Of a stretch of DNA of 64,000 nt, positions 38,471-50,958 are shown piece after piece. The stretch comes from Sciurus carolinensis. Taxonomy: Eukaryota; Chordata; Mammalia; Rodentia; Sciuridae. The stretch covers positions 12,747,015-12,811,014 of the forward strand of contig NC_062218.1 in the NCBI RefSeq assembly GCF_902686445.1, in the 5' to 3' direction. The position numbers were made by a program, and so were the translations under genes. The notes beneath the pieces are model-generated. The model saw only the letters and a program-made list of their open reading frames with translations. It was not told the origin of the DNA and ran no database searches. The stretch's first letter is position 1; each line of letters begins with the position of its first letter.

Positions 38471-40481
38471 CGGAGGAAATCATGGGCGGGCGCGGAGGCG
38501 CGGACACCGCCGGCGACCCGGGCGGGGCTGGGGGCACCGGGGAGGGGGCCGGGCCGGGCCGGGCGCGCCGCGGCCTCCTCCCCCGCCCGCCGCCGCCTGC
38601 GCTCCGCTCGGCCGCCGGGGGCGCTGCGCACGCACAGGCCGCGGGCCGCCGCAGCCGCGTCCGGGCGCGCGGGGTGGGACTCGCCGCGGTGCCTCTGCCG
38701 ACCCAGGGGCGGCGGCGCAGCCGGCAGGGGAAGCGGGGCCGGGGCGCGGCGCGGAGGCCCGGGGACCCGGCGCGCGCGAAGGGCGGCGGGGGAAGGCAGG
38801 GCCCTGGGCCACCTTAAGGCCCCGGGCCGCCTTGGCTTCGCGGCCGGCCCTCGTGTCTCCGCGCCATCCCGGGAGGACCAGGGCCTCGGGAAGACCGGGA
38901 ACCCAGACAGGCAACCAGAGCGGGATCGCGCGAGTTGGGGTCCGGGCGCAGGTCCGGAGGCTGCGGGACGGGGAGGGCCCCCGACCCCTGGGCGGGCGCC
39001 GCCGAGCCCCTTCCGAGGGCCGCTGGCCTGGAGGTGGGCGGAGAGGAGCGGGGAGCAGCTCCCGGCCGGCGCTGCAGACGGCTTCGCGGAGCTGGGGAAC
39101 CGGGAGAAATGGAGGTGCCGCGGGCCAGAGAGCCTAAGGTTGCCGGGAAGTAAGCCTCTCTTTCAGGATTTCCAGGGGCGGCGGTGGCCCGCTTCCCTTT
39201 GGGGAAATAGAGGGCAGCAGGGACCCTGCAGGCTCCCAAGCCCGGGCCGGCTGCCTTCGGAGGAGCTCAGACTTGTCTCTAGCAGTTTGCTAACATTGTG
39301 CAACTATTGTTCGAAGAAGAAAAAGCCACCTCAGAAAGCCTTTCTTTAAAGAGAAAGAAAGAAAATTCCGTTTTATAATACTGTGTCCATGGTGATTTCC
39401 AGATAATTAGTTGACGTGCTGAGAGGCTCACCTAAAACTCAACTGTACGCCAAAGCCAGCATCCGCCCCCACCCCAGCACACTACCAGGGGAAGGTGCAA
39501 CCTGGGGAATGACAAGGGCCTCTTTGCAGGATTGGCTTCATGGGCATGTGACCTGTGCAGTCACCTCGGGCCTGGCACTTAGCAGGACTTGTCATTGGTG
39601 TAGCCCTCTGCTGTTGTGCTCTTGAAACTCTTTAATTTGAGCACAAGGGGCCTTGCGTTTTAATCTTGTACTGGGCTGGGCAAGTTATGTAGGCTGCCCT
39701 GCACTTATTTTGTAACCCCTTACATTATTTTTAAGTTTAATAAGCATAACGAATTAAAGTAGCTTATTATTGAAAATAATGATGTATTTTATGCTTAGAA
39801 ATGAACCTATTACCTCACATTTAACTTTGTAAAGCTTTATGTGAATAGTGAGCTTGAGACCTCAAGGTTCTGATGCAGGTATTTCACAACAGTATTGAAA
39901 GTGTTAAATATTGCCGAATTTTTTGCCCTTTGAAAATACTCTTTAAATTCCACATAATCTGAACAAGGAAAGCTAATTTACCTCCCAAGGGCATGTAACC
40001 CCACATAATATTGCCTATAATCAAAATGAAGCTTTAGTCGTTATTTATTGTGTTAAATGTGTCAAACAGTAACATATAAAAGATTTTCCAGCAAACCAGG
40101 AAGTTCTTGTGTAGGTTACTCTCTGTAGGAGCAAGTTCCTGAAAGGTGTGTTTCAATGGAGTTGACTGTGACTTTAAGTATACAGAATTATTTAAAGGAA
40201 TTCTCTGGGAAAGAATTCTTTTTGCAAAGCAAATATGGCCTCCTGATTGAGTCATTCTTTTAGTCTAGGTTTTCACAGGCTCATTTCACTTAAAGCGATC
40301 TAATGACACGACCTTTGTGTAGAATATAGGATTGATGAGGTTCTAGATCGATCCTCATCAAGACCAGTTTGCTTTCACTGGTCTCTGGACAGGGTCCGCC
40401 ACTTCCCTGCAGTTGGTAATGTAAAAGCACACTTTTGATCAGAACTGTGAGAAATTTCTAGTGATTCAAAGGCTGTTATCC

Positions 40482-40568
40482 AGGGCTGGGATGTAGTTCA
40501 GTGGTAGAGTGCTTGTCTAGTTTGCAGAAGGCCCTGGGTTCCATTACCAGTATCAAAAAAATAAAAAA
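40482..40568 (+). mobile_element. ID SINE (single)
   Basis: 'gctgggatgtagttcagtgg' through 'cctgggttccattaccagta' with a short tail. Flanks TGTTATCC at 40474-40481 and 40569-40576. Confidence 0.92.
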
Positions 40569-41118
40569 TGTTATCCTCGTGTATTTTAAAAGCATACTTT
40601 TAAATGAGTGATTACACGTCATCTTTAATTAAATCAAAGAATACTTTTGAGGTTTGTGAAAGTGAATGTAGCATCAGTCAAAATCAGATAACAGAATTTA
40701 AAGGGAGTTCTGTCTGCTTTAAAACTTTGCAGTTGTTTGAAAAGATAACTCTATAATACAAATAATAACAATGAGTGGAAAGTTTTCCAAATTACTCAAA
40801 AGTCAAGAAGAGATCCCAGAGTTATTTAAATTAGATTCACCTTTTGGACGATACGGCTTTGTCTTCTCTTTTTAAAACTTATATTTGATTACTTTTAGCC
40901 AAGTACAAAATTTAAAGACTCTACATTCAACAGTGTACATATGTACATACAGGAAAAAATGCTGGGAGAAAATAGAAAATATGCTCAACAACTTACAGTC
41001 ATTATGATAACTGTGTGGAATGAATACAGGTAATTATTACTTTCTTTTTGTACTTTTCTATGTTTAACATAATGAGAATATGTAAGTTTATAAAAAGACG
41101 TTTTTAAAAAATATTTTT

Positions 41119-41268
41119 AGCTAGGCTTGGTGGTGCATGCCTGTAATCCCCATGGTTGAGAAGGATGAGGCAGGAGGATCGCAAGTTCAAGACCAGCCTC
41201 AGCAATTCAGTGAGGGCATAAGCAATTTAAGTGAGACTGTCTCAAAATAAAAGGGCTGGCGATGTGGC

Positions 41269-41327
<59 letters not shown>
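41119..41327 (+). mobile_element. B1-dID SINE with ID half replaced by CA repeat
   Basis: A complete B1 half is followed by only about 20 bases of ID ('gggctggcgatgtggc'). The sequence then runs straight into (CA)n at 41272-41311 and a poly-A. The microsatellite seems to have grown inside the element with loss of the ID body. Confidence 0.85.
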
Positions 41328-42323
41328 CAAAGAAAAAAGTTTAGAAGACCGAAAGAGCAAATTAGCATTGATTCTGGAGCATGAAAAGTTTCTTTTTGCC
41401 AAACAACTTCATAATGATCAGCAATATCATATCATTTTAGTGCCTAAAATTATTGTTAAGCCCAAATTTTGAAGAAGCTAATGCAAAAAGAATAAACATA
41501 ACAAAGGTCTGATTCCCCACCCCCACCCGACACCCAATCCCTCACTTGCTCTTAAATGAATAAGTTCCAGTTACCCACAAGGAGCAATCTGTTCTCAAGG
41601 ACGGAATTCAGTATTATGCTTCTGATTCTCCGGTTCTAGAACTCTGTAACTCAGACCTTGACACGAGTGACCCAATGGCATCACATTGGGATTGAAGTGG
41701 TGAACGTGGTTTGGAAGCAGATGCCATGCAGGTCGGTATAAGCTTGATCGGATGGAATTATCTACACTGGGCACACCTAATTACCCTATATTCTGTATTT
41801 AGTATAATCAATGTATTTAACAGTTCTGATGGAAGACTCAGTCCTGGAGATTGATGTCTGATTTTCAAATGCGTCATGAGCTGCCCACATAGAGTGGACA
41901 GATATAAATCCAGGCCTCAGAGCTCTGCACCTGGACCTAGTACGGTTTGCTCCATGGCAAGGGAAAGTCTTCAGTTCTAACCTATTTAATGGTGTCCATG
42001 AAACATCATCCTCTAGATGATGTCATGATTTCTGTCCAGATTTTAGCTTCCAGAGAGAGCGAGCAAGAAGAGAAGTGTCTCCCTTTCTCCAATTGTAACT
42101 TTTACTTTTGCTATCTCTGTGTCGTTTCAGCCCAAATCCTAGTTGCAGTTTGCTGGGGTGAGTGATCAAAGTCAGTTTTTATACTCCCAACACATGTCTA
42201 TAGTTGGAGGCAGGAGGTGATTGGCAGGAGTAAATTATCCCCAAACTGAAATTTTCTGTAGATGAGCTAGAACTAGCTAGTAAAATTCTGCCAAGAGTTA
42301 CAGTTCTTACTTTTAATGATCTT

Positions 42324-42560
42324 TCTCTCTCCCTCTCTTTTTCTTTCTCTTTGGTCCTGGGAATTGAACCCAGGAATGCTTTACCACTGAGCCACCTCCC
42401 AGTCTTCTTTTTTATTTTTTTTATTTTAAGGCAAGGTCTCATCACTAAGTTGTTTAGGGTCTTGATGAATTGCTGAGGCTGGCCTTGAACTTGTGATCCT
42501 CCTCACAAGTTCAAGCCTCCCATGTCACTGGGATTATAGGCATGGGCTACCACACCGGGC
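42324..42560 (-). mobile_element. B1-dID dimeric SINE
   Basis: A reverse copy preceded by a CT-rich stretch (its changed tail). The ID half 'gggaattgaacccaggaatg' comes first and the B1 half ends 'gggctaccacaccgggc'. TTAATGA on both sides suggests the target-site duplication. Confidence 0.9.
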
Positions 42561-42619
42561 TTAATGACTTCTTTAATAATATTTCAAAGAGATCACACAA
42601 AGGCTTCAAAATGTTGTGC

Positions 42620-42975
42620 TTTCAAAAGAAACATACTGATTTCTACATACTGATAATGGAGTGATCTACAGAATATTTTAAGTGAGAAAGCAACATGCCA
42701 GACCATAAACTGACATACTATTGGGGGGTGGACAAAAAGGGAGAGAAATATGAATGTAGGTGAAAAGAGCATGTGTGCATGTGAATTTGCTTATATTTTA
42801 GAAAAGACACACTAGAGAATAAGCCCAACATTGATTACATGTTTATCTATAAGGGGAGGAAAAGAACAGAGTGGAATAAGAATGGAAGAGAGACTTCTCT
42901 GAATGTACCTTATTATCTGATTTTGGCTTTGGAAACATTCATGTTTTACATGTTGAAAATAAAATTAAATAAATA
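42620..42975 (+). repeat. L1M-type LINE 3' relic
   Basis: 'tggagtgatctacagaatat', 'aagtgagaaagcaacatgcc' and a final 'gaaaataaaattaaataaat' resemble the 3' end of old L1 copies. Confidence 0.5.
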
Positions 42976-44384
42976 GAAAAATTGTGGATTGCAGATGAAA
43001 ACATACAATTTTTTTTCCCATTTTATCCCAAGGAAAGGATTTGACGCAGCTTCAATCAAATCACAGATATTTGCCTTATGAACTTTTATGAATTTTTATG
43101 TCTTTGTAATTGCTAGACAATAAAACACTTGGAGAGTTACGTTTGCCAGGTCATTATGTAACCCGACAGCATTGTGCATTAGTAAACCATTAACTCACTC
43201 CTACCACTAAAAAGTGGCCTAAAAGCAGAATCAAATTTTGGAATGATCTCTGTCCTTGCCACACAAAAATGACACCACTTCCACAAATTGACTTGGGATT
43301 TTGGAAGTAAGTTGCTTTATACAGGTGAGTATTTGATAATTCAGGGCTTTGTATTTGGCTCATTATGGTGAAATATAAAAGTAATTTTTATGATGAATTT
43401 TTATAATTCATCCTGGCTGTGCAAACCTGAGGTTTGGCAATTCTTCATGAACGGAATGGAACAGAGAGTTGTAACCAAGATCAAAATATAAATGCTTTCC
43501 ATTCTCCTTTTCCCTCTCTTCATCTTCTGCTGGTTTTATTTAAATGACCAGGCTAACAAAAAAGTGCTGTATTTAAAAAATATTTAATAAAGCTTAAATT
43601 TTTATTCTTGCTGTATCCAGGGTCTGTTAATTTTTAAAAGCTCTTTGAAATATTATATCTTTCACAGAGATACCTTTAGCTTCACTTTGATCATTTCTTT
43701 TTCATTTTATGTTTTGGCAAAAAGAGTAATAGCTGCATTAGTTTCTATTTCTAGCATATCAGTCTGCTGTCTACCCCAAAATATTAACTCTTGTGAGGTG
43801 GGGCCTATTTAAAATGCTCTTCCATCTCCTTTCACCTCCTCCTGCTTCTCACAACAATAATATATGTGAAATAATACATTTGAGCTCAGTTTTCCATAAG
43901 TTTTTATGTTTTTACCTTTAATCTCTGGATGACAAGTATGTTATCTTTTTTACCACCCAGTTAATACTGACCATGTCTCTTTAGCATTCTGATAATAGAT
44001 AGAGACCAGATTCTCCTGCTCCCTCAGACTTTGGATCTCAGGAAAGAGATAGAGCAGCCACAGTTTTCTGGACTGTCCCTGCATTTTAATCAGAACTGTT
44101 TCTCCTTTTCAGGGTTACTAATTCGGAGTAGGTGTGAATTCATCAGCCAAGCAAGCCGTGTAGTATCAGCACACGTGACGCACATGGCTTATCCCTAAAT
44201 TCCTGAACCCCATTAGGAGATTTTTTTTTTCCATTAGAGGATTTTTACACTTGGAACTGCTCCTGATTTCAAGATGATATTCCCCTACTAATTATAGGAT
44301 TTTATTTGTGACTCGATTGGTTTCATTTACAATGAGACCAATGTCATTTTTATTTCTATATAGATCAGTTAACTTTGCTTAATT

Positions 44385-44475
44385 TATTCAGCAACTTCTT
44401 CGGAGTTGCGCTATGTGCCAGGTGTTGTACAAGATGCCGAATGTGTTACAGCATTGAACAAATCAGACGTGATCC
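44385..44475 (-). repeat. L2 LINE 3'-end relic
   Basis: 'tttattcagcaacttcttcg', 'ctatgtgccaggtgttgtac' and 'cattgaacaaatcagacgtg' match the reverse strand of the L2 end. Confidence 0.65.
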
Positions 44476-44509
44476 CCTAAAATGAGGAACAGGGCAGATG
44501 GGCTCTCTG

Positions 44510-44675
44510 AGTACTCCGATACTGTAGTGAAGATCCTAGCCAGTGAAACCAGGCACATAAAGCAAACAAAAGGCAAACATTGGAAAGAAAAACTAAGTTC
44601 TTATTCATAGATGACATGATAATTGACATAGAAAATCCAAAAGATTCTACAAGAAAGCTACCAGAACTAATGTGC
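44510..44675 (+). repeat. L1 ORF2 relic
   Basis: 'ttattcatagatgacatgat' and 'gaaaatccaaaagattctac' are the region after the reverse-transcriptase active site in L1 ORF2. Stops and frame breaks occur throughout. It is an inactive fragment of about 165 bases. Confidence 0.75.
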
Positions 44676-44699
44676 ACTTAGCAAGGACAGAGGGTGTAG

Positions 44700-44875
44700 T
44701 TTTGTAATCTCGTTAATCCTCAAAGTAATCCTATGAGTTTACTACCATTTCTTTCTTTGTGTGAGTATATATTTGTGTAAGTAGAAGTATTTGTAACAAG
44801 GTTAATTAAATTGTCTAGAGTCTCACAACTAATAAGCAGCAATGTTGGTACTCCAATCCTGATATTCATGACTTA
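44700..44875 (-). repeat. MIR SINE relic
   Basis: 'atcctatgagtttactacca', 'gtctagagtctcacaactaa' and 'taagcagcaatgttggtact' fit a diverged reverse-strand MIR. Confidence 0.55.
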
Positions 44876-44904
44876 AAAGACATTAATTGCTGTGCTAGGA
44901 CTTC

Positions 44905-45045
44905 TTAAACTTTGTACGTTTAGTGTGCGGTTTCAACCCTCACCTAGGGTTGGTGATTGAGACTCTAGGATGGGGGTGAGTCCTGGGAGAACTGCATTTT
45001 CACAAGAACTGCAGGAGATTCCGATGCAGGTCACACAAACAACCT
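44905..45045 (+). mobile_element. MER5-like hAT relic
   Basis: 'cttcttaaactttgtacg' followed by 'agaactgcattttcacaaga' and 'gattccgatgcaggtc' matches the layout of the small MER5 DNA transposon. Confidence 0.5.
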
Positions 45046-45639
45046 CAGCTGTATGGTCTGTGGATTCTGTTTGCACCTTCCAAGACCCTGCGTGGAGACC
45101 TGAAACCTTGGGTAGCCCTATACATACCTATGACAAAGTTCAGTTTATATATCAGGAACAGTAAGAGATTGATAATCTCTTGTTTAATAATGAATATTAT
45201 TAAATATTATAATAAAACAATTAAAAAATATACTGTATTAAAATTATGTGAACGTGGGTTCACTCTCAAAATTTCTTCTGGACTTTAAGACAGTGGTTGG
45301 CTGTGGGCACTTGAAATCATGGAAAGCAAAAGCATGGGTGGGGGCGGGGAGTTCTGTGCCCTGTGTTCTGCATACAAATGCTATTTTAAATAGTAACTCT
45401 AAATGGGGAAACAGGATCTCTCAGTGGAAGTTGGATTTGACAGGAAGCAACCCAACCCTGCTCAGGTCTCATCAGTAGATTTAAAGAGAAACAAGAGGGG
45501 CTGGAAGAATCCACAGCTGAGAAGGCAAGAGGTGGCAATGTTTCCAAAGATGGTCCCTTGGTGAAGCCCACCCGGGGCTCCTGAGCATAAGCTCGGTGGC
45601 AAGGACCTTATGGAGAATACTCCGACCCACAGCAGGAGG

Positions 45640-45984
45640 TGTGTTACGTTTCCATCACTATGACAGAAAAATCAACTTACAGGGAGGAAAAGTTTATCGT
45701 GGCTCAAGGTTTCAGTCACTTGGCCCTGTTGCTTTTGGGCCCCTGGTGAGGCAGTACATCACAGCAGAATCGTGTGGCAGAGGAGGGCTGCTCACCTCAT
45801 GGTGACTAGGAAGCAAAGAGACACAGAGGGGCTATTTCTCCAAGAGCAAATCCCCAGAGACCCATCTTCCTCCCACAGGGCGCCACCTCTTAAAGGTCCT
45901 ATCACCTCCTAGTAGTGCCACAGGCAGGTGACCCAGTCTTCAACATGTGGCCTTTCGGGGACTTTTAAAACCCAAACCATAATA
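45640..45984 (-). mobile_element. MaLR solo LTR with 5-bp target-site duplication
   Basis: A 345-bp reverse-strand ERVL-MaLR LTR. It runs from 'tgtgttacgtttccatcact' through 'ggaggaaaagtttatcgtgg' to 'aaacccaaaccataata'. GGAGG at 45635-45639 and 45985-45989 gives the 5-bp duplication usual for this class. There is no internal region. It is a non-coding endogenous retroviral remnant. Confidence 0.85.
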
Positions 45985-46189
45985 GGAGGGGTATCACAGC
46001 ATTAACCAAAACATGGGCGGGTCAGAGAGAAAGGGGAACCTGAGGAGTGAATTCAGAGCTCAGCAAAGGTGCCAAAGGAATGAGATTATGGAGCTGCTAT
46101 TTAGCACATAGGTGGCTAGCAAAGGACCAGTGAGGCTCAGGAAAGGTTGGAATGTAAAAGTGTGCACTGCTATTTCCCTGTTATTGACA

Positions 46190-46350
46190 ATTCCTGGCCT
46201 GAGCATTTTTTACATACCAGGAAAAGTGCTATGCACGTCACAGTCATTGTTACATGCACTCCTCGAGAACCTCCAACGTAGGGATTATCACCCCCATTTT
46301 GTACGTGATGAAATTGAGGAACGGAGGCATTGATTGAAACTACACATTCT
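46190..46350 (-). repeat. MIR-family relic
   Basis: 'attatcacccccattttgta' and 'gatgaaattgaggaacggag' match reverse-strand MIR or MIR3. Confidence 0.7.
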
Positions 46351-46365
46351 TCCTCTTCTTCTTCC

Positions 46366-46525
46366 TTTTTTTTTTGTACTGGCGATTGGACTCAAGCCAC
46401 ACCCCGAGCCCTTTGTCTGTTTTTATTTTGAAACAGGGTCTCAGTAAATTGCTGAGGCTAGCCTTGAACTTACTATCACCCTGCCTCAGTCTCCTGGGGT
46501 TGCTGGGAGACTATGCACTATGACA
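46366..46525 (-). mobile_element. B1-dID SINE, shortened
   Basis: The ID half lacks most of its body; 'attttgaaacagggtctcag' and 'gctgaggctagccttgaact' show the B1 half on the reverse strand. Confidence 0.85.
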
Positions 46526-46711
46526 TCTGTCCATAGCGCTTCTTGTCTGAAATTACTTTGCAAGGGAAGCTAGACTCTGTGTTGCTTAGAAGGGAAGGAT
46601 TTACTTGAGAGATTCCAGAACATGTGCAGCTGGAAATACTTAGGAATGACTGGTAGAGTGGTAAGGACCATGAAAGAGATTCAGAATCACAAAATAGCAA
46701 GATTTCCAGGA

Positions 46712-46803
46712 ATTTTATTTTATTTTATTTTTTGCAGTGCTGGGAATCAGATCTGGGGTCTTGCACATTCTAAGCAATATAGACTGAGCTATATCCACAG
46801 CCC
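46712..46803 (-). mobile_element. ID SINE (single)
   Basis: (TTTTA)n tail, then 'tgctgggaatcagatctggg' and 'actgagctatatccacagcc' on the reverse strand. Confidence 0.88.
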
Positions 46804-47090
46804 AACTTCAAAGAATTTTAGAAATGATTTAGTCCAATAGTATAACCTGTGCTTTAGTTTAAAAGGAAAAGGCAAGGAGAAAGAGCAGCCACGGAGGTGG
46901 TGTCTCAGAAATAAAGGAGAGAGGGACAACTTGCAATTAGACTCTGTGCTGTTGGCATGGGAGAAGAGACAGGAGGGAGTGAGGGTTTCCCAGAAGGCAG
47001 GGGTCACCGGCTCCAGCTGGAGAAGTGATGAGGTTGCCTTGACCGTAGACCTACCCTCGGCCTTTCCAGTGTCTCTTCATGTTGGTCGCA

Positions 47091-47166
47091 GGCGGGAGCT
47101 GTAACTCCGGGGTAGGGCACTTGCTTAATGTGCTAAGGCCCTGGGTTCAATCCTTAGTACCACACA
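47091..47166 (+). mobile_element. ID SINE (single)
   Basis: 'gggagctgtaactccggggt' through 'cctgggttcaatccttagta'. The A box is mutated. Confidence 0.85.
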
Positions 47167-47791
47167 CGCTCGAAGTCACTCTGACTTTCCATAACTAACT
47201 TAGGAAAAGAATCCTTGTTGATTCTTTTGATAGAAGGTAAGAGAAATCAACTAGTTCTAGCTTCTAATAAAGCCCAACTATCCCAATTATACTCCGTCCA
47301 CCAGAATGAGTCAAGGTCACAACCACTCACCCTGTACATCATGGAGATACTGACATCAGGTTCATAGTCAATCTCAATTTTTTTCCATAAAAGGAAATAT
47401 TGACCCTTTTTCCACATAAAGTGACATTCTCAGGTTCTGGGAATTAGGAAATAGATATGCTTGCATGGCAATATTTAACCTACTGCACCTAGTTTCATTA
47501 AAATCATAAAGTAAAAAGGGTAGGATTAAGTTTAATGTATTTTGTTTAACCAAATGTTCCAAAACATTATCATAACATCTAATTAACATGGAAACAGTAA
47601 TGGGGGAAATTTCACATTCTTTTTTTCCTACTTAATCTTCAAAATCCTGTGTGTATATTTGCAAAGACTCTCTGTTCTCTCTTCATCTTGTGGTGATTCA
47701 TTCTTAGGTTGGACAGAGCTGTACCCACCATGGGGTCATTTTCTAGTAGAGGGACCCCACCCAGAATCTCTCTTTTTACAGAAGAAGCAGA

Positions 47792-47875
47792 ACTAATCTA
47801 ATCATTCCATCTCCAAACCTTCTTGCATTGTCTCACACCTGAGCTCTTGGGGGACATCTCACATCTAAACCATAA
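47792..47875 (-). mobile_element. MaLR LTR fragment, 5' end in reverse orientation
   Basis: 'ccaaaccttcttgcattgtc' and 'cttgggggacatctcacatc' are the reverse strand of the first 80-90 bases of the rodent MaLR LTR. The remainder of an LTR of this family lies at 48217-48572 in the opposite direction. Confidence 0.8.
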
Positions 47876-47991
47876 GTGGCCACCTTCAGCTAAACACATA
47901 AGCAGAGTGCCTAGTGACTGACTCTTCTGCATTTCCATTTCCTGGTAATAAGGTAGTAGGATCCAAGGACTGCACCCTGCAGACCATCCCC

Positions 47992-47999
47992 TACACACA

Positions 48000-48042
<43 letters not shown>

Positions 48043-48048
48043 ACACAT
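47992..48048. repeat. (CA)n compound microsatellite
   Basis: CA repeat of about 57 bases with TA interruptions near each end. Confidence 0.95.
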
Positions 48049-48216
48049 GACTGCCAGAGAAAGGGATTGCACCTGAATTCAGCTACCCATGGGACAAGGC
48101 ATGGCCAAGGTGTCCACAGCTGACCTTTCACACTTCCCCTAGATAGCTGGCACAAAACATAGTGTTCCAGGTTACTGAGCCCAAGGTGTTTATTCCTCTG
48201 CTTTCCCTTTTTCTAT

Positions 48217-48572
48217 AATCAATGGCTTAACCCACTGATATGAATTAACTGGGTGGTAACTGTAGGCACGTAGGGTGTGACAGGAGGAGGTGGGTCACTA
48301 GGGACTTGCCTTTGGAGTTTATATTTTGTCCCTGGTGAAAGAAGTACTCACACCCACCCCCCTTCCTCTGCTTCCTGGTGCCAGGTCCTGAGCTGCTTTT
48401 CCCCACCACACTTTTCCACCATGATAGTCTTCCTCACCTTGGGCCCCGAGCAATGGAATTGGCCATCTGTGGACTGAGACCTCTGAAACTGTGGGCACCA
48501 GATAAACGTTTCCTCCTCTCCTTTGTTCTTGTCAAGTTTTTTGGTCACAGCAGTGAAAAAGTTGACTGACAC
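48217..48572 (+). mobile_element. MaLR LTR, 5'-truncated
   Basis: 'gaattaactgggtggtaact', 'gtttatattttgtccctggt', 'tcaccttgggccccgagca' and the 3' end 'ggtcacagcagtgaaaaagt' represent the LTR from about base 100 to its end. It is non-coding. Confidence 0.85.
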
Positions 48573-49776
48573 ATGGTAGAAATGAGATTTTTGGTCTCCA
48601 ATTCCAAAGCCAGCTCTCTCAGCTGCTAGACTCTTCTGCTCCCCCGACTTGACCATATACATCCATGCAGGGTTTGGGCCGTATCTGGAGGTGGATTGCT
48701 TAGGGAGGCAGCCCCAACCAGACTGAGGTAGGACACCACACAGGCGGGGGGCCAGGGTCGGGAGCAGGCCAGAAGTTGGTACAAGCCGGGCTGTGGTTCA
48801 CATGGTCAAGGTGAGGACTGGAGCTTCAGGAAGAGCCTTCAGGTGTGGCCAGACCTGGGTGGAGGCAGTGGCTGGGCTGCTCACAGGGAGACTTGTTTTG
48901 GATGGAGATGAACCGTGAAGTTGTTTGTTTTTCAGTAAAATGTCCAGCCCAAAATGTTCCAGTCATGCTTTAAAGGGATCAGCCCCTCCAGAGGGTCTGG
49001 TTTCCTTGAGTCACGGCCAATTTGTCTCCCCAAGAGTGTTTTGTCCTCAGGGTAGATGAGGGATCAGCTGGCTTGGGGCTGTAGCCAGTCCTCCTGGCCT
49101 TTGGTTCAGTAACTTTCCAGGTCCCTCCCAGCACTGGGCCCACAGGTGGGCGTTTGATTTGAACCTGACACTAGACCGGACACTAGCCGGAGCTGTCTGT
49201 CCGTAACGGGTGTCCACGAAGCACGTTGACTGACAGTCGTTATCTTGGGGTGGTTTGGCTGCAGACCAGCTTGGAGGGACTGATGGTGAAAGGTCACATC
49301 CCAGAAGGAAAGAGAAGCATCTTGTCCCTGCTCCAGTGTCTTTCAAGGACTCTTCTATGCTCTTTGAAAGCAATGGTGTGCAGAGTATGTGCTTGCTTCT
49401 CTTTGATTTGTTTATGCAGAACAAGTAGCACAAAGCTCAAAAAAAAAAAAATGCATGGATCAATAATGAGTTAGATTTTTATCCCAGTTACCAATGTGCA
49501 TAACCCTACAAGTTTATTTGGTTTGCTTTTCTCAGGGTTTTTCTAAGTTAATCCCACAAAATTCCACATATTTAAATTTATACAATCTCCAAAACAGCAT
49601 AATGGTCATTAAAAGGAAGATGGATTGTGTGTTCTGAGCAAAAAATACCATTTTGGGCTACTTTTCGGCATCAGTCTGGAAGGCATCATGGGAGGCAGAA
49701 CTATTTAAGTTTTGGCTAGTATATAAAAATCACAGAACACATTATTTATAGTGAGGCTGTTCAAAAAACACATTCA

Positions 49777-49985
49777 GGGGCAGGTGGGTGGCATACACCT
49801 GTAATCCCAGCAACTGAGGAGGCTGAGGCAGGAGGATTGCAAATCTGAGGCCAGCCTTTTCAGCTTAGTGAGACCATGTTTCAAAATAAAAAATAAAAAG
49901 GACTGGGGATGTGACTAGTCTATAGTGTCTCTGGGTTCAATCCTTACTACTGCAAAAAACCAAAACTAAACCAAAACCAAAAAAG
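49777..49985 (+). mobile_element. B1-dID dimeric SINE
   Basis: B1 half with 'aggaggctgaggcaggagga' and ID half with 'ctctgggttcaatccttact'. The tail is rich in CAAAA. Confidence 0.9.
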
Positions 49986-50958
49986 CCACAGAAACCCACA
50001 TTTGGAGCATTTGGTGATTCTACTTGAAGGCCATCTAGTCCCACCATCCGATTTCTGTGTCTATCTGGCAGAGTCAAACCTGGTGACAGAGGGCTGTCAC
50101 CTGGAGAGGAGGGCTAGCCAGGGACATTCTTTCTTGCCATAGTAATCTCTGTCACTTTCTTCTTACCATTCTTAGCCTCTAGTGGAGAAGAATGGGCAAG
50201 AGAATGGGAAGGCCAAATAGTTGTAGGGCTAAGAGAGCAGGCGAGGTGTGCAGAGCTCCTGGGCACATGATCACTACAGATAAAAACAAGGAGGCCAGCA
50301 GCAGGTGACATTTATCAATTATATGCTTCATGCCAAACTTTACATGCATTACTTCACTCATTCATTCATGCAATTGACCAACGGTTAAAGTATCAAACAG
50401 TTTTCCAGGTTCCAAGGACACAGCAATGAGTGAAAGTCCCTGATCTCATGGAGCTTGAGTTTTAGTAGGGAAAGAAACAGACGACAAACACATACATATA
50501 CAATACCAAGTAGGGGAGTTCTAAGAGGAAAAATCACTGGAACCAGGGGATAGGCAGACAGGGGCTCCCAGGGAGGTTGCTCTGTGGAGTGGGTGTCCGT
50601 GTGCTTTCCAAGCAGAGCTGACAGTCTGACCCTGACTGGGAAGACTTGGCAAGGGGAAGGAAGGTGGTGGGGGATGAGTCCCTGGGGTGCTGAGGGTCTG
50701 AGTGAAATGCGGAAGCCATTAGAGTGTGTTGATCAAGAACATACACGGATGCAGATTTTAAGGAATCACTCTGCCTGCTTGTGGGAAAAAAGACAGGGTA
50801 GGCCCAGGGGTTGGAGATAGGAGGCATGTGAGAGGCTACTGCAACAGTCTAGGAGGGAGATGTGGTGGCTTGAAGCCCTGAGCTAGAACTTCGGAGGAAA
50901 TGAGGAGTGGCGGATTTTGTATATTCTCCCAAGTTGCAGCAAGAATAAAGACGGATTT

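Noticed and set aside
44510..44675. Possible protein-coding L1
   Set aside because: Only a short ORF2 remnant with stops and frame breaks remains.
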